Below are positions 1 through 7,637 of a stretch of 64,000 nucleotides of DNA, one piece after another. The stretch lies in assembly GCA_002498375.1 (NCBI GenBank), contig DAHC01000011.1:1-64000 (forward strand), given 5' to 3'. The stretch is from Methanocorpusculum sp. UBA424 (GTDB taxonomy: Archaea > Halobacteriota > Methanomicrobia > Methanomicrobiales > Methanocorpusculaceae). Made by a program: the position numbers and the translations under genes. Within the stretch, counting starts at the first letter, position 1. Every line of letters begins with the position of its first letter. The notes below the pieces were generated by a model. That model had not been told where the DNA came from and did no database searches. It saw only the letters and a program-made list of their open reading frames with translations.

Positions 1-78
1 AACCCGGCAGTTAAGCTCTCTTACGTCGGCTATCGTACTGAGATATGCGAATTCTCGGGAAGGTGTCAACGCTGCACC
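1..78 (+). rRNA. rrf: 5S ribosomal RNA, 3' part only
   Basis: The window opens inside a 5S rRNA. The segment AACCCGGCAGTTAAGCTC at the start is the conserved loop region, followed by the usual GAGAT/GCGA-type helix region and a closing 3' strand ending near GCTGCACC. The 5' part lies before the window, so the terminal helix cannot be checked and the exact 3' end is approximate. A T-rich tract at about 89-130 follows and could terminate an rRNA operon lying to the left. Confidence 0.85.
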
Positions 79-244
79 CCCCCTTACTATCTTGTTTTGA
101 CCTGTTGTTTTTGTGTTTTTTTTGTGTTGAGCGCGAGCTTTTGTATTTGTAGTTTGGTTTTTCTTTTCCGTCATGTTTTATCCGGATACGGTAGAGTATC
201 CTGCATACATCAGGACGGAAAGGGAAAAGAGAAAAGAAAGAATG

Positions 245-532
245 TTATCCGCGATGATAATACAGCGAAAAATCTACATCGCAGAGCTTGCCATTGGAGA
301 TCGTATACCTGCGGAAATCTTTTCCATCATTTAATGTGTATTCTCCCTCGCTGTCCTTCTCCCAAATTAAATCAAACTGCTTTTGCAGAGTTCCATCCTC
401 CACGCCATACCAGAATTCGGTGACCGTGCCATCGGGAGCGAACACGTATTTCAGATTAAAGTAGGCTCCGAGGTGATAATATTCCTGATCTGCATGCCAT
501 ACACCAACGATCTCATCCGTTTTAGAGGTCAT
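245..532 (-). CDS. hypothetical 95-residue protein
   Basis: I do not recognise a family. The 95-residue product is rich in aromatic and beta-forming residues (VGVWHADQEYYHLGAYFNL, then FAPDGTVTEFWYG and DGKDFRRYTISNGKL). This pattern is typical of a small lipocalin-like or META-like beta protein that reports a 'value plus format' repeat. There is no signal peptide, membrane segment or cysteine pair. An AT-rich box (TATTAACATA, 561-570 on the plus strand) lies about 30 bp before the start, consistent with a nearly leaderless transcript. It stands alone between the 5S rRNA and the META-domain lipoprotein gene. Confidence 0.6.
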   Translation of the reverse strand: MTSKTDEIVGVWHADQEYYHLGAYFNLKYVFAPDGTVTEFWYGVEDGTLQKQFDLIWEKDSEGEYTLNDGKDFRRYTISNGKLCDVDFSLYYHRG

Positions 533-689
533 ACAAACAGTTTGTTTGGTAATTCTTGGATATTAACATATCTTTCATTCGCCCCATAACTATATTCTGG
601 GTTATGTTCAAAGGGAAAATTATCAAAAATCAAAATATATTGTAAAATTGATCTCTAATAACTGATAAAAATTTCTTAGTTAAAGCCAG

Positions 690-698
690 ACTTATAAT
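690..698 (+). promoter_or_regulatory. box A (TATA) of the META lipoprotein gene
   Basis: The sequence acttataat is centred about 27 bp upstream of the ATG at 721. That spacing puts the transcription start at or just before the start codon, as in leaderless archaeal genes. Confidence 0.45.
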
Positions 699-720
699 CT
701 CCGGCATCTAATAATAATGT

Positions 721-1440
721 ATGAAGCACACAACACTCGTGTTCTCAGCTCTCGTAATAATCGGGGCAGTTATATTTGCTGCAGGATGCATCAGTCCTGA
801 AAGCGAATCGCTCGAAGGAAACTGGTTTCTCACAGGTATAGGTAGTGACAACACGTCGATCATCGGGGGCATCACCCTTGAGATTGCCGGCTCCAACATC
901 TCCGGAAACAGCGGTGTAAATAACTACTTTGGTAAAATCACCCTTGGTCAGGATGGAAAACTCACCATCAGCGGTCTTGGATCAACCAAGATGGCCGGTC
1001 CCGCTGATTTGATGGAACAGGAGCAGAAATATTATGTTGCCCTTGCCAATGCCGCCGCCTATAAAATAACTGACGGTTCGCTTATCATCTCCGACAACGC
1101 CGGAAATACCATCTTAACCTTCAAAGAAATCCCGGCCATCTCCGGGAAGTGGCTCCTTGCCTCCGATAACAATGTCACCGTTACATTCAACCCCAACGGT
1201 TCGTTTGGAGGTCAGGCTCCGGTTAACGTCTACGGCGGGTCCTACACAACTACTGGAAACACCCTCTCTATCGGAGATGACATCATCTCTACAATGATGG
1301 CGGGAACCGAAGAGCAGATGCAGGCAGAATTTGCATTTTTCAATGCGCTTACAATGTCTGCCGGCTACTCGATCGTTGACTCACACTTAATCATCACCGA
1401 CGAAAATGGGAAAGAACTCCTGAACTTTGTTCAGGCTTAA
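721..1440 (+). CDS. double META (HslJ-like) domain lipoprotein
   Basis: A 239-residue secreted protein. Residues 1-22 form a signal peptide with a lipobox ending AAGC, so Cys23 would be lipid-anchored on the outer face of the membrane. The rest is two tandem copies of a META/HslJ-like beta domain (about residues 30-135 and 138-239). Each opens with a G-x-W-x-L motif (EGNWFLTGI, SGKWLLAS) and closes with SLIISDNAGNTILTF or HLIITDENGKELLNF. META domains are seen in heat-shock or envelope lipoproteins, and their ligand is generally unknown. A TATA-like box (acttataa, 690-697) lies about 27 bp before the ATG, suggesting a leaderless message. Confidence 0.75.
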   Translation: MKHTTLVFSALVIIGAVIFAAGCISPESESLEGNWFLTGIGSDNTSIIGGITLEIAGSNISGNSGVNNYFGKITLGQDGKLTISGLGSTKMAGPADLMEQEQKYYVALANAAAYKITDGSLIISDNAGNTILTFKEIPAISGKWLLASDNNVTVTFNPNGSFGGQAPVNVYGGSYTTTGNTLSIGDDIISTMMAGTEEQMQAEFAFFNALTMSAGYSIVDSHLIITDENGKELLNFVQA

Positions 1441-1537
1441 CTCCTCCCTCCTTTTTTAGCGGTAAGCTGCGTGTTAAGACCAAACACATTCATCTGCAAA
1501 AAAGCAAATTGATGATGGTTAGGGATGAACCCAAGGT

Positions 1538-2389
1538 TCATTTAGATCCGCAGGCGTGACCTGCAATAAATTCACGGATGATATGGGCTGCAACCATCGC
1601 GGTTTGACCCGCATCGTTTGGAAGCACCTCCACATAATCAAATCCGACGGCATTTTTGGCAAGAGTTCTTACAACGTCCCGCACCTCTCCCGGAGTAAGC
1701 CCGAATGGTTCCGGCGTGCCAAGACCGGGAGTCAGGCAGCAGTCAATCGAATCCGCATCGATCGAAAGATACAGATCAGCATCCCCTACCAGCGCTTTAA
1801 TCTCATCCAGAACGGGTTTAATTCCTCTGTCTCTGATCTCATCTGCCGTATAGAGATGATACTTTTCCCTGGCAAGTAAGAACTCGTCCCGTGATCCGCT
1901 CCGCGCTCCAAGAATGATGATATTTGGCGTGATCTCGCTCACGCGTGCGGTTACGCAGTCGTGATTATAAGGAGACCCCCGGTATTCATCCTGCATATCC
2001 AGATGGGCATCGCAGACAACATACCAGGATGGAGACAAAGCTCTTACTGCGCCGATCGTTATCGAATGCTCCCCTCCGATCATTACCGGGATCTTCCCGT
2101 CTTTCACCAGATCGAGAACAACATCCTCCACCTGGGCAACAACGAGATCGGGCAGACACTCTGCATAAATATCACCCATATCGTGAAACGGAATCTCGGG
2201 AAGCTCTATGTCGTAATGGGGATTGTACGTCTCGATGTTGTATGATGCCTGACGGATCGCAGCAGGCGCGTCTCTACATCCCGCTTTAAAAGAGGTTGTC
2301 CCATCGAAGGGAACGCCAAATATCCCATATGATGCATCCAAATATTCGCTTTCAGCATCAGCAAAAAGAGTGTTAGAGAAAGACTGCAT
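1538..2389 (-). CDS. speB: agmatinase (ureohydrolase family)
   Basis: A 283-residue ureohydrolase that should hydrolyse agmatine to putrescine and urea in the cytoplasm. The metal-binding motifs of the family are present in order: GGEHS with His108, DAHLD with Asp127/His129/Asp131, and SIDADSIDC with Asp211/Asp213. The length matches archaeal agmatinases. The gene follows aIF5A (ATG at 2793) on the same strand with a gap of about 20 bp, so the two are probably co-transcribed. The pairing makes sense because archaeal hypusine formation on aIF5A draws on agmatine/polyamine metabolism. Substrate choice (agmatine rather than arginine or guanidinobutyrate) is inferred from archaeal relatives and context. 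Confidence 0.9.
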   Translation of the reverse strand: MQSFSNTLFADAESEYLDASYGIFGVPFDGTTSFKAGCRDAPAAIRQASYNIETYNPHYDIELPEIPFHDMGDIYAECLPDLVVAQVEDVVLDLVKDGKIPVMIGGEHSITIGAVRALSPSWYVVCDAHLDMQDEYRGSPYNHDCVTARVSEITPNIIILGARSGSRDEFLLAREKYHLYTADEIRDRGIKPVLDEIKALVGDADLYLSIDADSIDCCLTPGLGTPEPFGLTPGEVRDVVRTLAKNAVGFDYVEVLPNDAGQTAMVAAHIIREFIAGHACGSK

Positions 2390-2409
2390 ATATGGATTAT
2401 TGTGCAGTC

Positions 2410-2793
2410 TTAGAGGTCAAGCTTACGCTTGCCGAGTGACTCGATGTAGGGAACTTCCTGAGCCGGCTGGAAAGTTGCCAGAATGTGTTCATCCTCCACA
2501 ATAAGTTCAAAGTTATTGAAGTCCTTCATATCCATGAACGTGACGACGTTTCCTGCGATCGTCAGAATCTGTCCGGTCTTTCTCTCTACGATCGGTGCAT
2601 AGACGGTTGCCGAGGTTGGGGAGACAACCGAGCGTTTCTGTCCGTCAAAAAGACCGACAACGTCTAATCTTGCCTTTGCTGCGCCGTGTTTTCCTGGTTT
2701 GGAGATGGAGATGCTCTGGATCTTGCATGGTTCATCGTCGACGACAACGTAACGACCTTCTTTCAGTTTTCCAACTTCAGTCTGTTCCTTCAT
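2410..2793 (-). CDS. eif5a: translation initiation factor aIF5A
   Basis: A 127-residue aIF5A, the ribosome-associated factor that promotes peptide-bond formation at difficult sequences. The hypusine loop KPGKHGAAK is intact, with Lys35 as the expected modified residue. An SH3-like N-terminal half and an OB-fold C-terminal half (ending LGKRKLDL) follow the family length. I chose the ATG at 2793 (MKEQTEVGKL). The same frame continues upstream to 2889, but those 32 residues resemble no aIF5A. Agmatinase follows directly. Confidence 0.95.
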   Translation of the reverse strand: MKEQTEVGKLKEGRYVVVDDEPCKIQSISISKPGKHGAAKARLDVVGLFDGQKRSVVSPTSATVYAPIVERKTGQILTIAGNVVTFMDMKDFNNFELIVEDEHILATFQPAQEVPYIESLGKRKLDL

Positions 2794-2895
2794 AGTATAT
2801 CTCTCTAAGTATGGGAGGTGATTGCTTATGAGTGTTACGGCACTCATGCATAGGCAAGAATTCATGTGGATATCCCTCCAATAGAACAAGTACGT

Positions 2896-3690
2896 ATGGA
2901 TCCGACAGAGTTTCTTTTTGTTTGCGACAAAGTTGCTCCCATGATCGAGGAAGCATTGGCTCCGCTGATCGGGACAGAGTATGGTGCTGAAGAGCTCTGT
3001 ATGGGTGCGGATAATACCCCGACCGAACGCCTTGACAAAATCGCCGAGGATATCATCCTTGCAGTATTTCGATCACGCAAAGTCTGCCGTGCCCTTCTTT
3101 CGGAAGAGGCAGGCATGGTTCAGGATATCGGCGGGGAGTCAGGCATAGCTTATCTTGATCCAGTGGACGGATCGTTCAATGCAGGTGTGGGCATCCCATT
3201 TTATGCGCTGTCCATCGGACTCTCCGATGGAGAGAAGATGATTGCCGGCTATGTCAGGAATCTCGCAAATGGGGAAACCTTCACGGCGGTCCGCGGGAAA
3301 GGTGCGTTTCTCAATGGAAAACACATTCGCGTGTCGAAAAAGACCGAACTGAACACCGCGGCGATGAGCATCTATGCCCGTGCCCCCGAGCTGATCTCCC
3401 TTTTAGAGAAAGGTCTGCGTGCCCGTCGGGGAAGAAAACTCGGAGCTTCTGCGCTTGAACTCTGCTATGTTGCCTGCGGGAGACTTGAAGGGTTCCTCGA
3501 TCTCAGAAATACCCTGAGGATCACCGACGCTGCTGCAGGGATGTTCATCTGCGAGGAGGCCGGCGGAGTTGTAACATCTCCCGACGGATCTGCCGTATCT
3601 TTTCCGGACGATGTTTGTTCCGGCCGCATGCTTCTCGCAGCAACCCCTGCGATCCATAAAAAAGTTTCAGAAATCGTGAGGCTGCAATGA
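2896..3690 (+). CDS. bifunctional fructose-1,6-bisphosphatase / inositol monophosphatase
   Basis: A 264-residue member of the lithium-sensitive sugar phosphatase family. In archaea these enzymes hydrolyse fructose 1,6-bisphosphate and inositol-1-phosphate, serving gluconeogenesis and inositol lipid or solute synthesis. The Mg-binding motifs are visible: SEE at 69-71, DPVDGS at 88-93 and ITDAAAG near the C-terminus. The start could be GTG at 2866, but the ATG at 2896 (MDPTEFLFVC) fits the usual family N-terminus. No clear Shine-Dalgarno site precedes either. The stop codon overlaps the start of NAD kinase by 4 bp, so the two are translationally coupled. Confidence 0.9.
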   Translation: MDPTEFLFVCDKVAPMIEEALAPLIGTEYGAEELCMGADNTPTERLDKIAEDIILAVFRSRKVCRALLSEEAGMVQDIGGESGIAYLDPVDGSFNAGVGIPFYALSIGLSDGEKMIAGYVRNLANGETFTAVRGKGAFLNGKHIRVSKKTELNTAAMSIYARAPELISLLEKGLRARRGRKLGASALELCYVACGRLEGFLDLRNTLRITDAAAGMFICEEAGGVVTSPDGSAVSFPDDVCSGRMLLAATPAIHKKVSEIVRLQ

Positions 3691-4502
3691 AGATATGTAT
3701 TGTATCCCGGATCGATCTGAAAGAACCGATCGAACTTGCCCAGTCCCTTGGATGGATGCTTCGTGACCTGGGACACGACGTCGTGTATGAACAGTCGGTC
3801 GCCGCCGAACTTGGATACGCTCCGGTCTCGCTGTCCAAAGATTTTTCAGCGGATCTGATCGTTGTTCTCGGCGGTGACGGAAGTGTGCTTCGGACCATCA
3901 GAATGCTGGATCATCAGGTCCCTGTCGTTGGGATCAATCAGGGCCAGGTCGGATTCCTGACGGATATCGAGCGGGATAAAGCCGAAGAGATCCTGACGTC
4001 TCTCTCCCTGCCGCTCCCGCTGGACCCCCGCATGCGGCTATCCATCGAATACAACGGAAGGTCCGTTGGTTCCGCCCTCAACGAGGCGGTCATCGTGACC
4101 TCCCGTCCGGCAAAAATATTGAAGTTCGCCGTCTTCGTCAACGGCAGACAGATCGACGAGTTCCGCGCCGACGGTCTGATCATCGGGACGCCGACCGGTT
4201 CTACCGCATATGCGATGAGCGCCGGCGGACCGATCGTCGACTCGACGATCGAGGCTATGCTTCTGGTTCCCCTTGCACCCTACATGCTGTCGTCGCGTCC
4301 GTACCTGATCAATTCCAAGAGTGAAGTAGAGATCCGCTTGGTTTCAGTCAAACCTGCCCTTCTTGTGATCGACGGTCAGGATCAGTATGAGATTGGGGAG
4401 AATGCCACGCTGATCATTCGTAAATCTCCTGATCCGGCTCTCTTCGTTGATGTGGGGAGAGGATTTTTTGATAAGGTTGAACAGAAGCTGCGTCTTCTAT
4501 GA
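3687..4502 (+). CDS. nadK: NAD kinase
   Basis: A 271-residue ATP- or polyphosphate-dependent NAD kinase that makes NADP(+). The diagnostic GGDG motif is at residues 62-65 in VVLGGDGSVLRTIR. The second conserved segment, DGLIIGTPTGSTAYAMSAGG, and the upstream ALNEAVI are also present. The length is normal for archaeal NadK. It overlaps the FBPase/IMPase gene by 4 bp, and fusions of these two activities are known in other methanogens, which supports the pairing. The product is cytoplasmic. Confidence 0.95.
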   Translation: MKICIVSRIDLKEPIELAQSLGWMLRDLGHDVVYEQSVAAELGYAPVSLSKDFSADLIVVLGGDGSVLRTIRMLDHQVPVVGINQGQVGFLTDIERDKAEEILTSLSLPLPLDPRMRLSIEYNGRSVGSALNEAVIVTSRPAKILKFAVFVNGRQIDEFRADGLIIGTPTGSTAYAMSAGGPIVDSTIEAMLLVPLAPYMLSSRPYLINSKSEVEIRLVSVKPALLVIDGQDQYEIGENATLIIRKSPDPALFVDVGRGFFDKVEQKLRLL

Positions 4503-4537
4503 ACGTTATTAAATAATCCTATGACATATTTTACCTC

Positions 4538-5227
4538 ATGACAGATTATGCACAAATTTCAGCGACTCTCAAGGAAGCTCTTCACCTTACCGGCTCTCCG
4601 GTCGCGGTAAAAATAGTCACGTCCGAGGACAAACTTCCGGAAGGTATCTCGGAGATCGAGGAGACCGTTCGTCACTGTCGGATGGTCTCGCTCGCACGGG
4701 AAGGAAAGGTATTCTACGCCACCGATTCCAAGCATCAGTGCGGAGGCGGCGCGTGGGTCCTCGGTCTGCGTGAAATAGGTCCGTCGATGGAGTCAGGTGA
4801 GCATTACTTCAGATTAGGAAAATACAGCTCGCTTGGCGCAAGCAAAAGAACGGTGTACAATGTCCCGGCTCTTCCGCAGGACACCTATGCCACCGTCTAT
4901 GCTCCTTTAGAAAAAGCGACGTTCATTCCGGATGCCGTCATCATCTTTGCAAAGCCTTTTTCGATGCTGAAGCTTGCCCAGTCCACGCTTTACAGACTTG
5001 GCGGTCGGCTCTATCCGGAGTTTTCCGGGATCCAGTCGGTCTGCTCGGATGCAACATCATATGTTATATTGAACGGAGAGCCGAACTATTCTCTTGGGTG
5101 TGACGGCTCCCGGAAGTTTTCCGGCATCGCGGACGAAGAGATGGTTGTCGGTCTGCCGGCCGAAAGGCTGGAGGAACTGGCCGCTGCGGTTGTACCGGTT
5201 ACCACCGCGCCAGGCTCAAAAAAATAA
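4538..5227 (+). CDS. DUF169 family protein
   Basis: A 229-residue protein with the features of DUF169. These include an N-terminal LTGSPVAVKI segment, a Cys-containing RHCRMVSLAREGKVFYAT region, a CGGGAWVLGL motif, then AKPFSMLKLAQSTLYRLGGRL and the C-terminal LGCDGSRKFSGIADEEMVVG. The conserved cysteines suggest metal or cluster binding, but the function of the family is unknown. It is common in methanogens and anaerobes. It is transcribed alone, convergent with the small membrane peptide gene that follows. Confidence 0.8.
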   Translation: MTDYAQISATLKEALHLTGSPVAVKIVTSEDKLPEGISEIEETVRHCRMVSLAREGKVFYATDSKHQCGGGAWVLGLREIGPSMESGEHYFRLGKYSSLGASKRTVYNVPALPQDTYATVYAPLEKATFIPDAVIIFAKPFSMLKLAQSTLYRLGGRLYPEFSGIQSVCSDATSYVILNGEPNYSLGCDGSRKFSGIADEEMVVGLPAERLEELAAAVVPVTTAPGSKK

Positions 5228-5236
5228 TCTCCTTTT

Positions 5237-5347
5237 TTACCACAGACCGGTGACCCATCCGTAGACACCGTAAATCACGCAGCCGATCGCCACGATCATC
5301 AGGATAATATACATCAAACTCGGTTTGGTATTCTGATCTTCATCCAT
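5237..5347 (-). CDS. 36-residue single-pass membrane peptide
   Basis: A short reading frame encodes a charged N-terminus (MDEDQNTKPS) followed by one strongly hydrophobic helix (about residues 11-30) and the end GWVTGLW. A good TATA box (caatataagg, 5369-5378, read on the minus strand) lies 24-30 bp upstream of the ATG, so a leaderless message is likely. The frame is open further upstream, but the upstream residues are not membrane-like. No family recognised. It may be a small regulatory membrane protein; a chance ORF is possible at this size. Confidence 0.5.
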   Translation of the reverse strand: MDEDQNTKPSLMYIILMIVAIGCVIYGVYGWVTGLW

Positions 5348-5368
5348 ACAACCATGTTGTTTGTCTGA

Positions 5369-5378
5369 CAATATAAGG
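5369..5378 (-). promoter_or_regulatory. box A (TATA) of the 36-residue peptide gene
   Basis: On the minus strand the sequence reads ccttatattg, with its centre about 26 bp before the ATG at 5347, the usual archaeal spacing for a leaderless transcript. Confidence 0.45.
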
Positions 5379-5425
5379 CTCCCGCAGAGCAAACTATTAA
5401 GCGGCTGAAACAAATTATTAAGACG

Positions 5426-5605
5426 ATGATTCATATTCGACGAGATGTCTGCGGATACTGCGGAGCGTGTGTCTCTGTTTGTCCGAGAGGGGCCCTCGAA
5501 CTCATCGATGCCTATCTGACCGTTGATGAGACCCTCTGTAAAAGCAAATGTAAGATTTGTTCTACGGTCTGCCCGCTTGGAGCAATCGAACTGGAGGAAC
5601 AATGA
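5426..5605 (+). CDS. small 2x[4Fe-4S] ferredoxin, partner of geranylgeranyl reductase
   Basis: A 59-residue ferredoxin (MIHIRRDVCGYCGACVSVCP at the start). It has two cluster motifs: C9-x2-C12-x2-C15-x3-C19-P, and a slightly unusual C-x3-C-x2-C-x3-CP (CKSKCKICSTVCP). The stop codon overlaps the start of the geranylgeranyl reductase gene (ATGA). Such an adjacent ferredoxin is known in Methanosarcina to supply electrons for saturating archaeal lipid chains, so the same job is inferred here. The product is cytoplasmic or membrane-associated through its partner. Confidence 0.85.
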   Translation: MIHIRRDVCGYCGACVSVCPRGALELIDAYLTVDETLCKSKCKICSTVCPLGAIELEEQ

Positions 5606-6795
5606 AGGAAGCATACGATGTTTTGGTTGTCGGCGGAGGTCCGGGAGGAGCTCTTGCAGCAAAAGCTGCCGCTGAACAGGGATTGTCCGTTCTCCTCGTC
5701 GAAAAACGTCCGGCGATCGGCGCTCCGGTCCGCTGTGCGGAAGGTATCGGCAAGGAAGCACTGGCTGAGTTTATCGAACCTGACCCGAAGTGGATCGCGG
5801 CCGATCTCGACAAAGCCGTTTTGATCGGGCCGGATGGAACGAAGTTCACGATCGGCAACAACCACTCCGGGGGAAAAGTAGGCTACGTTCTCGACAGAAA
5901 GGTCTTCGACCGTGAACTTGTCTGGCAGGCAGCTGAGGCAGGAGCCGAGATCCAGGTCCATGCACGTGCCTCTGCGCCGATCATGATCGACGGCAAAGTA
6001 TCGGGCGCCGTGATCCATCAGCATGGAAAAACCTACGAGGTCCGGGCAAAAGTCGTTATTGCAGCCGACGGGGTCGAGTCGAAGTTTGCCAAATGGGCGG
6101 GGATCAATACGACCGTTCCGCTGACCGAGCTGGAAACCTGCGCCCAGTACATTGTAAACGATATCGATATCGATGAGCGTGCCAATCTGTTTTATATTTC
6201 ATATACGGATGCTCCATGGGGTTACATCTGGGTTTTCCCGAAGGGACACAGATGTGCCAATGTCGGTATCGGTATAGCCGGTACGAAATCCGGCGAAGGT
6301 CACCGTGCGAAGGATTACCTCGACCGGTTCGTTGCCCGTGAGTTCCCCAATGGGAAGATCACCGAGCTGATTGTCGGCGGGGTCTCTGTATGTAAACCTC
6401 TGGAATGTACGGTCGCCGACAATCTTATCATCGTCGGGGACGCTGCTCGTCTTTCCGATCCGATCACCGGCGGAGGAATCTATAATGCGATGTACACCGG
6501 AAAGCTTGCGGGCGAAGTCGCCGCAGCGGCACTGAAAAAAGGCGATACCTCCAAGATGGCGCTGATGGTCTATGATACTACCTGGCGTGAAGGCCCTCTT
6601 GGTCATGCACTGGCGAGAAATTATGCGGTAAAAGAGTCGTTCATAAAAATGGATGATGCAAAGTTCAACTCCATCATCCATTCTATGAGCGATCTTTCTC
6701 TTGACGAGATCACGGTGAAATCTCTTGTGATTGCAATATTCAAGGCAAATCCCTGGCTTGCTCTCGAACTGCCCCGTTTGCTTATGACCCTCTAA
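5602..6795 (+). CDS. digeranylgeranylglycerophospholipid reductase (geranylgeranyl reductase family)
   Basis: A 397-residue flavoprotein that reduces the double bonds of geranylgeranyl chains in archaeal membrane lipids. The N-terminal FAD-binding motif VVGGGPGGALAAKAAA is clear. It is followed by the family segment PVRCAEGIGKEALAEF, a central YIWVFPKGHRCANVGIG and the second FAD motif VGDAARLSDPITGGGIYNAM. I chose the ATG at 5602 (MKEAYDVLVVGG), which overlaps the ferredoxin stop; the frame runs on upstream only within the ferredoxin gene. Together with the isoprenoid operon at 20-25 kb it covers synthesis and saturation of lipid chains. Confidence 0.9.
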   Translation: MKEAYDVLVVGGGPGGALAAKAAAEQGLSVLLVEKRPAIGAPVRCAEGIGKEALAEFIEPDPKWIAADLDKAVLIGPDGTKFTIGNNHSGGKVGYVLDRKVFDRELVWQAAEAGAEIQVHARASAPIMIDGKVSGAVIHQHGKTYEVRAKVVIAADGVESKFAKWAGINTTVPLTELETCAQYIVNDIDIDERANLFYISYTDAPWGYIWVFPKGHRCANVGIGIAGTKSGEGHRAKDYLDRFVAREFPNGKITELIVGGVSVCKPLECTVADNLIIVGDAARLSDPITGGGIYNAMYTGKLAGEVAAAALKKGDTSKMALMVYDTTWREGPLGHALARNYAVKESFIKMDDAKFNSIIHSMSDLSLDEITVKSLVIAIFKANPWLALELPRLLMTL

Positions 6796-6802
6796 TCTTT
6801 TT

Positions 6803-7600
6803 TTACGACCAGAAGATTTCCGGCATATCTCTTGGCGGAATCTGCTTGAATGTGTATTTGGGATGGCCTGCAAGAAGGGCGAACTGTGCTTTGTATCCTT
6901 CCGGGATGCCGAGGATTTTGTGAAGCGGAGGGAACACGTTGAGAAGGATCATCACAAATCCGGCCCAGCAGGTACCAAGTCCGATCGACGGGGCATAGAC
7001 GTCCGCATACGTCAGGGAGATGATGCTGTCCACAAGACCCAGATCTTCCTTTGGATTTGCGACTGCGATAAGAAGCGCCGGTGCATTTCTGCAGAGAATA
7101 TCGTTTCCCGCATCCAGTTTTCTCAGGAGTCCGGCAGCAAGACCATACATGCGGTTATCCGTTGGAATCTGCCGCAGGAGTTCGGCTGAAGCCGCGACGA
7201 ATGCCTTCACTTTTTCAGGGTCGTTCACGACGACCCATTTGACCGGGTGGGTATTACACCCGGAGGGTGCGTGGGCGGTGATTTTGATGAGTTCTTCGCA
7301 CTCTTCTTTTGTAACGGGACTGTCTTTCCAGAGACGGATCGACCGGCGCGATCTGAGATGGCGTGCAAGGGTCGCAGCGTCGGCGAATCCGGCCTCTTCC
7401 ATCTCCTTTGGAATCGTCATGGCGCCGCTTGGGCAGATCGCGATACAGTGTCCACAGGATATACACTCCGGGCCGGGATGAACGATCGGTGACGCGTCGG
7501 CGTCACGCTGGATGATGTTATTTGGGCAGACGTTTACGCACGCCCCGCAGGTCGTACAGATCCCGTAATCTATTCTGATGCTTTCGGCCAGGTTGGTCAT
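6803..7600 (-). CDS. ferredoxin-nitroreductase fusion protein
   Basis: A 265-residue protein with an N-terminal two-cluster ferredoxin domain (CTTCGACVNVCP and CISCGHCIAICP, about residues 15-60). A nitroreductase-like FMN domain follows (about 75-265; RRSIRLWKDSPV, then HAPSGCNTHPVKW). This fused form is common in anaerobic archaea and bacteria. It probably passes electrons from ferredoxin-level donors to an unknown substrate by way of FMN. It is convergent with the geranylgeranyl reductase gene and divergent from nothing obvious, and the DHH phosphoesterase lies upstream on the same strand. Confidence 0.85.
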   Translation of the reverse strand: MTNLAESIRIDYGICTTCGACVNVCPNNIIQRDADASPIVHPGPECISCGHCIAICPSGAMTIPKEMEEAGFADAATLARHLRSRRSIRLWKDSPVTKEECEELIKITAHAPSGCNTHPVKWVVVNDPEKVKAFVAASAELLRQIPTDNRMYGLAAGLLRKLDAGNDILCRNAPALLIAVANPKEDLGLVDSIISLTYADVYAPSIGLGTCWAGFVMILLNVFPPLHKILGIPEGYKAQFALLAGHPKYTFKQIPPRDMPEIFWS

Positions 7601-7637
7601 AAGCTAGTATTGCGCGGGTGATAAAAAAAGTGTGCGG

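Noticed and set aside
97..423. 108-residue ORF after the 5S rRNA
   Set aside because: It starts in a T-rich tract giving Phe/Leu/Cys runs and is antisense to the 95-residue ORF at 245-532, whose sequence looks more protein-like.
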